Part shown: one piece after another, positions 16,757 to 25,692 of the stretch | How positions within the stretch are numbered: position 1 is the first letter of the stretch | How the letters are laid out: each line of letters starts with the position of its first letter | Source: Thioalkalivibrio sp. ALJT | Lineage (GTDB): Bacteria; Pseudomonadota; Gammaproteobacteria; Ectothiorhodospirales; Ectothiorhodospiraceae | Direction: 5' to 3' | Assembly: GCF_000381825.1 (NCBI RefSeq) | Contig: NZ_KB907123.1 | Span: 148,021 to 212,020, forward strand | Length of the DNA stretch: 64,000 nt | Translations under genes and position numbers: made by a program | The notes under the pieces: generated by a model | Told to the model about the DNA's origin: nothing | The model's database searches: none | Seen by the model: only the letters and a program-made list of their open reading frames with translations

Positions 16757-17301
16757 TGTGTATTCGCCGGGCAGTCGGGCGCCAGCAGATGCTCGGCGCC
16801 GGAGTCCACCAGGATGTGGCCCGCCATGTGGCTGCGCCCGATCAGGGCCTGGTAGGTCAGGGCGGTACGGTCGATCAGGCTGGTATCCGCGGCCAGGCGC
16901 AGGCCGCCCATGCAGAACTCCATGCGCACGACGGGACGCTCCTGTGATTCCCCGCTGTGGCGGCGGATGCGTACGATACGTTCGATCGGTCGCTCCAGGG
17001 TAATGCGTGCGGTCTCATCGTCCGGGTCGATGATCTCGAAGCGGATCCAGTCCTCGCCATCCTTTTTGAAGCGCTCCTTGTTCAGCGCGTTCAGAGAGGA
17101 AGAGGTCGCGCCGGTATCCATGCGCGCCTCCAGCACGACATCTTCCTGGACGATACGGACGTTCTCCACCGCGCCCAGGATGCTCATGGAGGCCGCGGCC
17201 GCGTGGGCCGCGGCCGCTTGCGTCAGTAACGCAATGCCCAGCAGCATGGTGGACAGAAGCGGACGGAACAGGCTGAAACGAGGGGGAGCAGCGGTGGTCA
17301 C
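16753..17301 (-). CDS. Retropepsin-like aspartic protease (ATP-dependent zinc protease family)
   Basis: 182 aa with a signal peptide (LLSTMLLGIALLTQAAAAHA), so it acts in the periplasm. The retropepsin catalytic motif is visible as ARMDTGATSSSLNA, with the single Asp per chain expected for a homodimeric aspartyl protease; QALIGRSHMAGHILVD resembles the family's second conserved block. The start is GTG at 17301. It is the first gene of the five-gene operon that ends with zur and the deoxyinosine glycosylase. The historical family name implies ATP and zinc dependence, which the sequence does not support. Confidence 0.85.
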   Translation of the reverse strand: MTTAAPPRFSLFRPLLSTMLLGIALLTQAAAAHAAAASMSILGAVENVRIVQEDVVLEARMDTGATSSSLNALNKERFKKDGEDWIRFEIIDPDDETARITLERPIERIVRIRRHSGESQERPVVRMEFCMGGLRLAADTSLIDRTALTYQALIGRSHMAGHILVDSGAEHLLAPDCPANTQ

Positions 17302-17411
17302 ACAATCTCTCTAGTATGCAAGTTGGGAAAGTTTAGCCGACCACGGTGGTTACCTCTTGTTAAGAGGGTCACAAAGCCGGTGGGCGGGGCCACATCCAAA
17401 CAGGAGTTGCA

Positions 17412-19790
17412 ATGCGCTGGGTAGTCGATCTTGCCGACCTGACCATGAACGATGTCGCGAAGGTGGGCGGCAAGAATGCGTCCCTGGGGGAGCTGCTCGG
17501 ACAGATGGGCGCGGCCGGGGTGCGCGTGCCGGGCGGGTTCGCCACCACCGCGGATGCCTACCGCGCCCTGCTCGCCAGGGACGGGCTGGACGCGCGTATC
17601 AAGGCGCGCCTGGCGGATCTGGACATCGACGACATCGAGGCCCTGCGGGCTGCGGGGCACGAGGTCCGGGGATGGATCGAGCAGGCCGAGCTGCCGCCGG
17701 AACTGGAACAGGCCGTGCGCGAGCACTATGCGCAACTGGGCGCGGATGTCCCGGTTGCCGTGCGGTCCTCCGCGACCGCCGAGGATTTGCCCGAGGCCTC
17801 CTTCGCCGGGCAGCAGGAGACCTTTCTGAACGTGCGCGGTATCGACGCCCTGCTGCAGCGCCTGCGCGAGTGCTTCGCCAGCCTGTACAACGACCGCGCC
17901 ATCGCCTATCGCGTGCACAACGGTTTCGCCCATGACGAGGTCGCGCTGTCCGCCGGTATCCAGCGCATGGTGCGCTCCGACGTCGGCGCCAGCGGCGTGA
18001 TCTTTACGCTGGATACCGAAAGCGGGTTTCGCGATGCGGTGTTCATCACCGGGGCCTGGGGGCTGGGCGAGACGGTGGTGCAGGGCGCGGTGAACCCCGA
18101 CGAGTATCAGGTCTACAAGCCGGCGCTGGCGGCGGGCAAGCGCGCCATCATTGGCCGCACCCTCGGCACCAAGGCGGTGCGCATGGTGTTGACCGGGGAG
18201 GGTACCCGCACCGAGGAGACCCCGGAGGACCTGCGCCAGCGCTTCTGCCTGTCGGATGCCGATGCCGAGCAGCTCGGGCGCTTTGCGGTGGCGATCGAGC
18301 AGCACTACGGGCGGCCCATGGATATCGAGTGGGCGCAGGACGGCGAGACCGGCGAGCTGTTCATCGTGCAGGCGCGCCCGGAGACCGTGGAGAGCCGCGT
18401 CGAGCTGGGCGCGGGCGAGCGCTACGAACTGGCGCCGCACGAGGCGGAGCCCCTGGTTACGGGCCGGGCGATCGGCGCGAAGATCGGGGCCGGTGTCGTG
18501 CGCGTGCTGGACTCCCCGGATGCCATGCACACCATGGAGGAGGGCGACATCCTGGTCGCGGATATGACCGACCCGGACTGGGAGCCGATCATGAAGCGCT
18601 CCGCCGCGATCGTGACCAACCGCGGCGGGCGTACCTGCCATGCGGCGATTATCGCCCGCGAAATGGGCATCCCGGCGGTGGTGGGCTGCGGCAATGCAAC
18701 CGAGGTGTTGAGCGACGGGATGCAGGCGACCGTCTCCTGCGCCGAGGGCGACGACGGTCACGTGTATCCGGGCAAGCTGGAATATCAGGTCAGGAAGACC
18801 GACATCGGCGAACTGCCGGAGCTGCCGGTCAAGCTGATGCTCAATGTGGCCAACCCCGGCCGCGCCTACGCGTTCTCGCAACTGCCACACGCGGGCATCG
18901 GTCTGGCGCGGCTGGAGTTTATCATCAACGGCACCATCGGGGTGCACCCGCTGGCGCTGCTGGACTACGCCGAGGACCCAGGCCGGCTGGATGCCGAGGT
19001 ACAGGAGCGCATTGCCGAGCGGCTGCATGGATTCGACGACGGCCCGCGCGAGTTCTTCGTGCGCAAGCTCGCCGAGGGCATCGCGACGCTGGCGGCGGCC
19101 TTCGCGCCAGAGCCGGTGATCGTGCGCCTGTCCGACTTCAAGTCCAACGAATACGCGCATTTGATCGGGGGCGCGGGCTACGAGCCGCAGGAAGAAAACC
19201 CCATGCTCGGCTTTCGCGGGGCCTCGCGCTACCGCTCGAAGACCTTCCGTCCCGCCTTCGCGATGGAGTGCGAGGCCCTGCGGCGGGTGCGCGACGAGAT
19301 GGGCCTGGACAACGTGCAGATTATGGTGCCCTTCGTGCGCACGCTGGCCGAGGCCGCTGACGTGATCCATGTGCTGGGCGAGGAGGGCCTGCGCCGCGGC
19401 GAGAACGGCCTGAAGGTCGTGATGATGTGCGAAATCCCCTCCAATGCGCTGCTGGCGGCGCGGTTCCTCGAATATTTCGATGGCTTCTCCATCGGGTCCA
19501 ATGACCTGACCCAGCTGACGCTGGGCGTGGATCGCGATTCGGGGCTGGTGGCCGATTCCTTCGACGAGCGCAACGATGCGGTCAAGGCGCTCCTGAGCAT
19601 GGCCATCCGGGCTGCACGGCGAGCCGACAAGTATGTCGGGATCTGCGGCCAGGCCCCGTCGGATTACCCGGAGCTGGCTGCCTGGCTGATGGGCGAGGGC
19701 ATCGATTCGCTGTCGTTGAACCCCGACTCTCTGCTGTCGACCTGGGAGCAGCTCGCGCGGGTGCATGATCCGGATGACGGGCTGCGGTGA
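17412..19790 (+). CDS. ppsA: Phosphoenolpyruvate synthase
   Basis: Converts pyruvate and ATP to phosphoenolpyruvate, AMP and phosphate, the gluconeogenic entry. 792 aa, full length: an N-terminal ATP-binding domain ([11 protein letters not shown], then [20 protein letters not shown]), a swivelling phosphohistidine domain with [15 protein letters not shown] (catalytic His410), and a C-terminal PEP-binding barrel containing [20 protein letters not shown] stands before the ATG. The stop overlaps the start of the regulator gene, so the pair is co-translated. Confidence 0.97.
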   Translation: MRWVVDLADLTMNDVAKVGGKNASLGELLGQMGAAGVRVPGGFATTADAYRALLARDGLDARIKARLADLDIDDIEALRAAGHEVRGWIEQAELPPELEQAVREHYAQLGADVPVAVRSSATAEDLPEASFAGQQETFLNVRGIDALLQRLRECFASLYNDRAIAYRVHNGFAHDEVALSAGIQRMVRSDVGASGVIFTLDTESGFRDAVFITGAWGLGETVVQGAVNPDEYQVYKPALAAGKRAIIGRTLGTKAVRMVLTGEGTRTEETPEDLRQRFCLSDADAEQLGRFAVAIEQHYGRPMDIEWAQDGETGELFIVQARPETVESRVELGAGERYELAPHEAEPLVTGRAIGAKIGAGVVRVLDSPDAMHTMEEGDILVADMTDPDWEPIMKRSAAIVTNRGGRTCHAAIIAREMGIPAVVGCGNATEVLSDGMQATVSCAEGDDGHVYPGKLEYQVRKTDIGELPELPVKLMLNVANPGRAYAFSQLPHAGIGLARLEFIINGTIGVHPLALLDYAEDPGRLDAEVQERIAERLHGFDDGPREFFVRKLAEGIATLAAAFAPEPVIVRLSDFKSNEYAHLIGGAGYEPQEENPMLGFRGASRYRSKTFRPAFAMECEALRRVRDEMGLDNVQIMVPFVRTLAEAADVIHVLGEEGLRRGENGLKVVMMCEIPSNALLAARFLEYFDGFSIGSNDLTQLTLGVDRDSGLVADSFDERNDAVKALLSMAIRAARRADKYVGICGQAPSDYPELAAWLMGEGIDSLSLNPDSLLSTWEQLARVHDPDDGLR

Positions 19791-20614
19791 TGGTGAACTA
19801 CACCGCCCAGTGTCCGCAGGTCTATCTGGTCTCGGACGGAACCGGGATTACCGCGGAGACCCTGGCGCGGTCGTTGTTGACCCAGTTCCCGGAGGTCGAC
19901 CCCGCCTGGCACCGATTGCCTTTTGTGCAGACCCCGGGGCGTCTGGCCGGGGTCTTTGCGCGGGCGGAGGCCGGGCCGCAACCGGCGCTGCTGGTGGCCA
20001 CACTGGCCAATGCCGATCTGCGCGCCGAATTGCGGCACTGCCCGGTGCCGGTCATCGACGTCTTTGGCGAGCAGATCGAGCGTCTGGAGGGAACGTTGGG
20101 GTTGTCGGCGCAGTCGGTTTCCGGGCGCGCCCACGGCATGGGCGATGTCAGCCTCTACGATCGCCGCATCGAGGCACTGAACTACAGCCTGGCCCATGAC
20201 GACGGCCTGACAGTACAGGACCTGTCGGTGGCCGATGTGGTGCTGCTGGGGGCCTCGCGTTCGGGCAAGACGCCGACCAGCCTCTATCTCGCGATGACCT
20301 TCGGGATGTTCGCGGCGAATTACCCGCTGGTTCCGGAGGACCTGAATCAGGGGGATGTCCCGCACATGCCAGAGGGGCTGCGGGGGCTGGGCGGGCGCCT
20401 GGTCGGATTGACGATCGCCCCGCAGCGTCTGGCGCAGATCCGCGAAGGCCGCCGGCCCGACAGCCGTTACGCCAGTCTGGCCCAGTGCCGGGCCGAGTGT
20501 GGCGCCATCCAGGACTTCTTCGATAGCTGGCAGATCCCGCATCTGGACGTGACCGAGCTGTCGATCGAGGAGATCGCCACCCGGGTGCGCGACTGCATGG
20601 ATGTCCGGCGCTGA
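19787..20614 (+). CDS. ppsR: PEP synthase regulatory kinase/phosphorylase PpsR (DUF299)
   Basis: Bifunctional protein that inactivates PEP synthase by ADP-dependent threonine phosphorylation and reactivates it by phosphorolysis. 275 aa: N-terminal [20 protein letters not shown] and a P-loop [15 protein letters not shown] near residues 154-168. Starts GTG at 19787 or ATG at 19790; both overlap the ppsA stop. The ppsA-ppsR operon is the usual arrangement. Confidence 0.94.
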   Translation: MMVNYTAQCPQVYLVSDGTGITAETLARSLLTQFPEVDPAWHRLPFVQTPGRLAGVFARAEAGPQPALLVATLANADLRAELRHCPVPVIDVFGEQIERLEGTLGLSAQSVSGRAHGMGDVSLYDRRIEALNYSLAHDDGLTVQDLSVADVVLLGASRSGKTPTSLYLAMTFGMFAANYPLVPEDLNQGDVPHMPEGLRGLGGRLVGLTIAPQRLAQIREGRRPDSRYASLAQCRAECGAIQDFFDSWQIPHLDVTELSIEEIATRVRDCMDVRR

Positions 20615-20718
20615 GATGCCATCGTGCTTGGAATCCCGCCGGGCTTGCTCGAGAATACGCGGGCTGAGCGGTCGGACCGCACGGGGCGCCCGTCCCGGGA
20701 AGTCCGGCCCTTGATGAG

Positions 20719-20768
20719 GCCCGACCACCCCGGTGCCCCCAACCCGGGCGGCACCGGGGTGGTCGGGC
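20719..20768. terminator. 19-bp perfect hairpin after ppsR
   Basis: GCCCGACCACCCCGGTGCC (20719-20737) pairs perfectly with 20750-20768 around a 12-nt loop. It has no U-tract on the plus strand, so it may be a terminator of the rho-assisted type or an mRNA 3'-end stabiliser for ppsA-ppsR. It sits 43 bp before the yggT start. Confidence 0.6.
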
Positions 20769-20810
20769 GTTGAGACGTCCAACGTATTCAGTGTCACCCG
20801 AGGAGTTCGC

Positions 20811-21374
20811 ATGCCCGCCGCAGGAACCGGTCAAGAGATCGCCATCTTTCTCGTCAGCGTTGTCTTCGGGATCTATATCATCCTGTTGATCCTGCGTACG
20901 ATCTTCGGCCTGGTTCGGGCCGATTACTACAACCCGCTTTCGCAGACCATCGTGATGCTGACCGATCCGCCGCTGCGGCTGCTGCGGCCGCTGATCCCGT
21001 CGCTGGGTCGGGTCGATCTGGCGGCGATCGTGCTGATGATTGCGCTCAAATGCATCGAGATCTGGCTGCGTGTGCTGATCGTCGGTCTTGACGCGGGGTT
21101 TGGTGTCATCTTCGTGGTGGCGATTCGCGAACTGCTCACCAGCGTGATCTGGGTATTCATCATCGCGCTGATCGTGGAGGTGGTGATGAGCTGGATCCAG
21201 GCCGGTGGTGGCGGGGCCGCAAACAATCCGATCATGCGCCTCGCTGGCGCCGTGAACCGCCCGCTTCTGGGTCCGCTGCGCCGTGCCCTGCCCAATACCG
21301 GCGCCATTGATTTCTCGCCGATGATCGCCCTGGTCGGGCTCTATATCCTGCTGATTATCGTGCGCTCTTTCTGA
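20811..21374 (+). CDS. yggT: YggT family membrane protein
   Basis: 187-aa integral membrane protein with two repeated YggT units: the first covers IAIFLVSVVFGIYIILLILR to LRLLRPLIPSLGRVDL, the second VIWVFIIALIVEVVMSWIQ to ANNPIMRLAGAVNRPLLGPL. This repeat and the PLLGPLRRALPNTGAIDFSP segment are diagnostic. Homologues are linked to osmotic tolerance or cell division in other phyla; the role here is unknown. GAGGAG precedes the ATG; the frame upstream to 20733 runs through the hairpin and is not used. Confidence 0.92.
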   Translation: MPAAGTGQEIAIFLVSVVFGIYIILLILRTIFGLVRADYYNPLSQTIVMLTDPPLRLLRPLIPSLGRVDLAAIVLMIALKCIEIWLRVLIVGLDAGFGVIFVVAIRELLTSVIWVFIIALIVEVVMSWIQAGGGGAANNPIMRLAGAVNRPLLGPLRRALPNTGAIDFSPMIALVGLYILLIIVRSF

Positions 21375-21511
21375 TCCTGTCAGGGTCGGGCGGGGTGGTG
21401 CCCCGGGTTCCCGGTTCCATCGGCCGCAAAAATGGCTAGACTCGCAGGAGGGGTTCCTGGACACGAGCCGTCGCAGGGCCCCGCTTTCCCAATCAGGCAA
21501 AGGAGTCATCC

Positions 21512-21964
21512 ATGGCAAGAATGCATCGGGTCTTTACCGGCCTCCTCGTCGCTCTGGCGGCGGTTGCTTTCGGCAGCTCGATCGCATCCGCCAACGAGGC
21601 GGAGTTCGACAATTATGTTGTCCACTACAACGTGATCAACACGACCTTCCTGTCCCCCGAGGTGGCGCGGGCCTATGACGTGCGGCGCAGTTCCAATCGG
21701 GCGATGGTCAATATCAGCGTGATGGAGCGTGGCGAGGAAGGCATGCAGGCGGTCTCCGCCGACGTGAGCGGCACCACCACCAACATGAATGACCAGATGC
21801 GCAGCCTGCGTTTCCGCGAGGTGCGGGATGGCGATGCCATCTACTTCCTCTCCGAGGTCACGGTGCGCAGCGGTGAGACGCTCGACTTCGTGATCGATAT
21901 CCTTCCGGCGGGCAGCGAGCGTGAACTGCCGGTGCGTTTCTCGCGCGACTTCTTCGCGGACTGA
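21512..21964 (+). CDS. DUF4426 periplasmic protein
   Basis: 150 aa with a cleavable signal peptide (GLLVALAAVAFGSSIASA) and one DUF4426 domain (FDNYVVHYNVINTTFLSPEVARAYDV near the N-terminus). Ribosome-binding site AAAGGAG. In pseudomonads this family lies between metW and rdgB, downstream of yggT; here the metX/metW genes are missing from between, so the cluster has been trimmed. Function unknown. A terminator follows at 21994-22013. Confidence 0.85.
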   Translation: MARMHRVFTGLLVALAAVAFGSSIASANEAEFDNYVVHYNVINTTFLSPEVARAYDVRRSSNRAMVNISVMERGEEGMQAVSADVSGTTTNMNDQMRSLRFREVRDGDAIYFLSEVTVRSGETLDFVIDILPAGSERELPVRFSRDFFAD

Positions 21965-21993
21965 CCCGCGTTCTTCACCCCCCCTGAACGCTG

Positions 21994-22013
21994 CCCCGCC
22001 CGGACGGGCGGGG
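21994..22013. terminator. Bidirectional terminator between convergent genes
   Basis: CCCCGCCC-ggac-GGGCGGGG forms an 8-bp stem with a 4-nt loop between the DUF4426 gene (plus) and the SafE gene (minus). Confidence 0.7.
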
Positions 22014-22015
22014 TA

Positions 22016-22678
22016 TCACATCCATACGCCCAGCAGCATCCACAGGCCGTACAGGGCCACCCCGCCGCCGGCAATCCGGCGGACCCAGGGGCGGCGTACG
22101 AAGGCCGCCAGACGTGCGGCAAAGACCCCCATCAACAGGAGATTGGGTAGTGTACCCAGGGCGAAGGCACCCATCAGGGCGGCGCCTTCCAGCGCCCCGC
22201 CGGCCCCCAGGGACCAGGCCAGCACGCTGTACACCAGCCCGCACGGCAGCCAGCCCCATAGCCCGCCGACGACCAGGGCCTGCCCCGCATGGCGTACCGG
22301 AAGGAAACGACGGCCCAGGGGCTCTATGCGCCGCCACAGCACCCCGCCGGCCTGTTCCAGACGCGCCAGGATCGGCCACCAGCCCGCGAGATAGAACCCG
22401 AGCAGGATCAGGAATATCGCGGCGAAGCCCTGCAGGATGGCCTGGCCGGCCGGCAGTCCGCCCAGCAGGCTGGCCCCCAGCCACCCGGCCAGGGCCCCGG
22501 CGGCGACATAGCTCGCCATGCGCCCCAGGTTGTAGGCCAGCAACAGGTCCAGCCCCGGCCCGCGCCGGCCGTGGCCCATGGAAATCGCCCCGACGATACC
22601 GCCGCACATCCCCAGGCAGTGCACACCGCCGAGGATGCCCACCGCCAGTGCTGCCAGCAGAGTGCCCGGGTCACCCAT
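22016..22678 (-). CDS. Sulfite exporter TauE/SafE-like membrane protein
   Basis: 220 aa, start MGDPGTLLAALAVGILGGVHCLGMCGGIVGA. The GGVHCLGMCGG motif in the first helix is typical of the SafE/DsbD-like group that co-occurs with cytochrome oxidase assembly and metal handling (the CcoI/H-type neighbourhood). Later GLWGWLPCGLVYSVLAWSLGAG repeats the pattern with a third Cys. About six transmembrane helices. The long upstream open frame to 22849 overlaps the terB gene and is not used. The substrate is uncertain. Confidence 0.8.
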   Translation of the reverse strand: MGDPGTLLAALAVGILGGVHCLGMCGGIVGAISMGHGRRGPGLDLLLAYNLGRMASYVAAGALAGWLGASLLGGLPAGQAILQGFAAIFLILLGFYLAGWWPILARLEQAGGVLWRRIEPLGRRFLPVRHAGQALVVGGLWGWLPCGLVYSVLAWSLGAGGALEGAALMGAFALGTLPNLLLMGVFAARLAAFVRRPWVRRIAGGGVALYGLWMLLGVWM

Positions 22679-22704
22679 GGGCGCGGCCCCGCAGACTTGC
22701 GAAC

Positions 22705-23178
22705 TCAGTGCGGTTCGGCGGCATTGTTCAGCACCTCGTGCTTGGTTCGGATAAAGGTGGCATGCGGGACATAGAGCAGGTCCGCAAGATGCCGGATGAC
22801 GGCCTCCTGACGCTTGTGCAGCTCCCGGTTCGCCCAGGCGGCACGCCACAGGGCGCGCATGATCGCGGCCTTCTGATCGGCATCGAAGGCCGCGTTGACC
22901 TCTCGCACCATGGGGTGGATGGAGATCAGCTCGTCGCTTTCCTCACGGGCGATCTCCAGCATTGCATCGGCGGTCTCGGTATCCAGCCGGAACAGGTCAA
23001 TGAGACTGGTGCGCAGGGACTCGAGCTCCTGCTCGTGTAGCTGGAAATCGGCCCGGCAGACCTCCATGATCAGCGCCGCGGCGGCGCGCTGCAGGCGTTC
23101 CTCGGGTGCGCCCTCGGCATGATCACTGCGTTCGGCGCCCAGCAGGCGTTGCCAGTGGCTGCGTAGTTGTTCGATCAC
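22705..23178 (-). CDS. TerB family tellurite-resistance-like protein
   Basis: 157 aa from a GTG at 23178 (GGAGA seven bases upstream); a longer frame to 23283 would overlap the divergent QueC-like gene. All-helical TerB core: ALIMEVCRADFQLHEQELESL, IAREESDELISIHPMVREVN and LYVPHATFIRTKHEVL. Acidic and polar residues in the first helical pair suggest metal binding. Despite the family name there is no tellurite cluster nearby. It ends 27 bp before the SafE gene and may be co-transcribed with it. Confidence 0.82.
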   Translation of the reverse strand: MIEQLRSHWQRLLGAERSDHAEGAPEERLQRAAAALIMEVCRADFQLHEQELESLRTSLIDLFRLDTETADAMLEIAREESDELISIHPMVREVNAAFDADQKAAIMRALWRAAWANRELHKRQEAVIRHLADLLYVPHATFIRTKHEVLNNAAEPH

Positions 23179-23230
23179 GTCCCGGTCTCCGTGGTTTTGC
23201 GCGGCGCGGGGGATTGCGTATGGTGCCCGA

Positions 23231-23872
23231 ATGGAAACCATCCGGTCCGAATCCCCCGATTTGCTCCTGCTCTCCGGTGGCATTGAGAGCAGTGCCCTGC
23301 TGGCGCAGCGTCATGCCGCCGGCCAGGTGCCGCGCGCCGTATGGGTAGATTATGGTCAGCGCAATGCGGCCCGCGAGTGGGCGGCGGTGGAGCAGCTGGC
23401 CGGGGTGTACGGCACGGCGCCCATTGCCCTGAACTTGCGGTCCCTGCGTTCGGCCTTCACCCGGCGCAACGACTGGGTCGGACATGTACCGCTGCCCCAG
23501 CGCAATCTGCTGGTGCTGGCGCTGGCGGTCAACCTTGCGCAACACCACGGCGCCGGGCGCATCCTGCTGGCGCTCAACCGCGAGGATCAGGGGCACGGCC
23601 CGGGTTCGCGCGCGGATTTCGTAGAGCAGGTTTCGGCGCTGGCGGCGACCCTGGTGCCGGGGCTGCGGGTGGCGGCCCCGCTGATCGGGCAGTCCAAGGC
23701 GGAGATCATCGCGGCCACGGACCCGTTGGGGATCGACTGGTGCCGCACCTGGAGCTGCCTTCTGGCACAATCCCGTCAGTGCGGGCGCTGCCCGCAGTGT
23801 CAGGCGCGGCGGGCGGCCTTCGCCAGCGCCGGCATTCCCGATCCTACCGACTACCGCGAAGCGCCCCGATGA
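23231..23872 (+). CDS. QueC-like 7-cyano-7-deazaguanine synthase family protein
   Basis: 213 aa. An N-terminal PP-loop SGGIESSALLA, VDYGQRNAAREWAAVEQLA (QueC hallmark) and a C-terminal zinc cluster with Cys in TWSCLLAQSRQCGRCPQCQ fit QueC, which makes preQ0 for queuosine. The canonical PP-loop is SGGxDS; here Asp is replaced by Glu (SGGIES), which is unusual and may alter activity. Its stop overlaps a small downstream gene by 4 bp. No queD/queE is in the window. Either a divergent QueC or a related PP-loop enzyme on another substrate. Confidence 0.72.
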   Translation: METIRSESPDLLLLSGGIESSALLAQRHAAGQVPRAVWVDYGQRNAAREWAAVEQLAGVYGTAPIALNLRSLRSAFTRRNDWVGHVPLPQRNLLVLALAVNLAQHHGAGRILLALNREDQGHGPGSRADFVEQVSALAATLVPGLRVAAPLIGQSKAEIIAATDPLGIDWCRTWSCLLAQSRQCGRCPQCQARRAAFASAGIPDPTDYREAPR

Positions 23873-24108
23873 CCGATTCCGCCATTCCCCGTCATGTATC
23901 CGAGCGTCTGGAGATCGCCATTCTCACCGGCGAGACCCTGCAGTTGAACTGGGCCGAGCCGGACTCGAATCAGGCCTGGTGGGGCAAGGTCGTCCCGCAT
24001 GCGCTGCGTGAGGCCGATGGCCATTCCTGGCTGGATGGCGAGTGCGAGGGGCGGCCGGTGCAGATTCGTCTGGACTGCATCCGCAATCTGCCGACGCCGG
24101 TCAAGTAG
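23869..24108 (+). CDS. Small Rof-like protein, translationally coupled to QueC-like gene
   Basis: 79 aa, ATG overlapping the previous stop by 4 bp. The layout (HVSERLEIAILTGETLQLNW, a central G.VV turn, then PVQIRLDCIRNL) recalls the Rof/YaeO Rho-binding antiterminator fold, an OB-like small beta barrel that ends in IRLD-x-I. The match is by pattern only. Its 3' end overlaps the end of the convergent HAD gene by 8 bp. Confidence 0.5.
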   Translation: MTDSAIPRHVSERLEIAILTGETLQLNWAEPDSNQAWWGKVVPHALREADGHSWLDGECEGRPVQIRLDCIRNLPTPVK

Positions 24109-24832
24109 CGGTCGGGGCTGCGTCGGGCAGGCCGGGGAGCAGGTCGGCCAGCGACTCCAGCAGCACGAAGCGCTCCGAGGTCATCGCCGCGCCGCGTTCA
24201 TCCGGGTAGCGCATGCCGCGCAGTTCGTTCAGTCCGGCCCGGGCCGCACTGGCCAGGGCCAGCAGATTGTCGTCGACCAGCAGAGTGCGAGCGCGGTCGT
24301 AAGGGGCGACGCGCTGCAACCGCTCCCAGAACGCCGCGTCCTCCTTGGCACAGTCCAGGTCATGGGCGGAGATGATGGTGTCCAGGTGATCGCCGATGCG
24401 GGTGATCCGGTGCTTGAAGGCGTAGACCTGCGGATGCGCGTTGGTGACCAGTACGCGCTGGCGTCCGGCGCGCTGTAGCCGATCCAGCAGGGTTACGGCG
24501 TGGGGCTTGATGGCGATGTGGTGTGCCAGTTCGCGTTTGAGACCGAGGATGTCGAGGCCGGTAAAGTGGGTCCAGTGATCCACGCAGTACCATTCCAGCT
24601 TGCCGCGTACCCGCTGCATCTCGTCCTCCAGCCGGCGCCGGGCGCATTCCGGGTCGTCCGGCTGACAGCGGATGTATTCTTCCGGGATCAGTTCGCGCCA
24701 GAAGCGGTTGTCGAAGTGCAGGTCCAGCAGCGTGCCGTCCATGTCGAACAGCACCGTGTCGATCCCGGCCCAGTCGACTGCGGGTGTGCCCGGACGGGCG
24801 GACGGATTTTTTTCGGAGTTTTGCAGGTCCAC
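24101..24832 (-). CDS. yrfG: GMP/IMP nucleotidase YrfG (HAD superfamily)
   Basis: HAD-type phosphatase that hydrolyses purine nucleoside monophosphates. Motif I VLFDMDGTLLDLHFDN, a cap region EEYIRCQPDDPECARRRLEDEM, motif II LVTNAHP, motif III and IV in CAKEDAAFW and TLLVDDN. About 243 aa from the GTG at 24832; a GTG at 24889 gives a longer form that overlaps the divergent gene. No clear ribosome-binding site is seen for either. yrfG adjacent to nudE is a conserved enterobacterial-type pairing, and here one gene lies between. Confidence 0.88.
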   Translation of the reverse strand: MDLQNSEKNPSARPGTPAVDWAGIDTVLFDMDGTLLDLHFDNRFWRELIPEEYIRCQPDDPECARRRLEDEMQRVRGKLEWYCVDHWTHFTGLDILGLKRELAHHIAIKPHAVTLLDRLQRAGRQRVLVTNAHPQVYAFKHRITRIGDHLDTIISAHDLDCAKEDAAFWERLQRVAPYDRARTLLVDDNLLALASAARAGLNELRGMRYPDERGAAMTSERFVLLESLADLLPGLPDAAPTAT

Positions 24833-24864
24833 AGCAGAGCGCAACAGGAAAGAGGGTGAATACG

Positions 24865-25587
24865 ATGGCGCCCATGATAACGCAACCACGGTTTCTTCCC
24901 TTGCCGCTGCTGCTGGCGCTGTGGGCCCTGCCGCTGGCGGCGCAGGGTCCGGAGCCGGGCGATCCCGACTACGACCCGCTCGAAGATGACCGGCTGTGGG
25001 GCGAGGCGGCGACCGTCTCTCCCGAGGATGCCCAGACGACCAGTCCGGAGCTGACCTTTCTGCTGCAGGAGCCCGAGCGTACCCCGCACCACCATCAGAA
25101 TCAGATCCGGCTGTCGGCCTCCTCGCTGGAGGACGGCTGGGCCGACCTGCGCCAGTGCCATAATGATGTGGCCGCCATTCGTCGCATGGTCATTGTGTAC
25201 AACGAACAGACCATTGATGATCTCGAGATCGAGTCCACCCGTAATATCGATTCCGCGCAGGTGCTGGACGGTGACCGCGTGGACCTGCGCGGGGTCACGC
25301 GGGATGCCGAGGTCTGCGTGACCGCCCGCATGCAGCTTGTCGAGTCCGAAGGCGATGGCGTCTATCGGCTGGATAATGGACCGTTTGTGCGCCGTTTCCT
25401 GGACGGGTACTTTCCGATGCGGGTCACCATGGCGGTGAACTGGGGCGATCTCGGCCTGCAGCTGGAGGCTACCGAACCGGCGGAGCAGGAAGGTTTTCGG
25501 GTGGTCAGCTCCGATCATGGCCTGATGTTCGATACCCTGTTCGAGGGTGAGTTGCGTACCCGGATTCGTCTGCGCAACAGTCCGTAG
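24865..25587 (+). CDS. Secreted protein of unknown function
   Basis: 240 aa with a signal peptide (FLPLPLLLALWALPLAAQG), then an acidic linker (EPGDPDYDPLEDDRLWGEA) and a folded C-terminal region with repeated beta-type segments (EVCVTARMQLVESEGDGVYRL, YFPMRVTMAVNWGDLGLQLE). No family recognised. AGAGGGTGA precedes the ATG. Divergent from yrfG and upstream of nudE; a shared promoter region is squeezed into about 35 bp, so part of the regulatory region must lie inside one gene. Confidence 0.7.
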   Translation: MAPMITQPRFLPLPLLLALWALPLAAQGPEPGDPDYDPLEDDRLWGEAATVSPEDAQTTSPELTFLLQEPERTPHHHQNQIRLSASSLEDGWADLRQCHNDVAAIRRMVIVYNEQTIDDLEIESTRNIDSAQVLDGDRVDLRGVTRDAEVCVTARMQLVESEGDGVYRLDNGPFVRRFLDGYFPMRVTMAVNWGDLGLQLEATEPAEQEGFRVVSSDHGLMFDTLFEGELRTRIRLRNSP

Positions 25588-25692
25588 GAAGCGCTGATCC
25601 ATGTTGACATTCCTGATGACCACTCCGGATGTACCGCGGCCCGGCGCGTTATGCGATGACATCGATGGGTGGAGTCCCGGGAGGCTACAGGC

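Noticed and set aside
17298-19766. An 822-codon frame antisense to ppsA
   Set aside because: Low-complexity His/Gln/Arg/Gly composition without domains; ppsA is certain.
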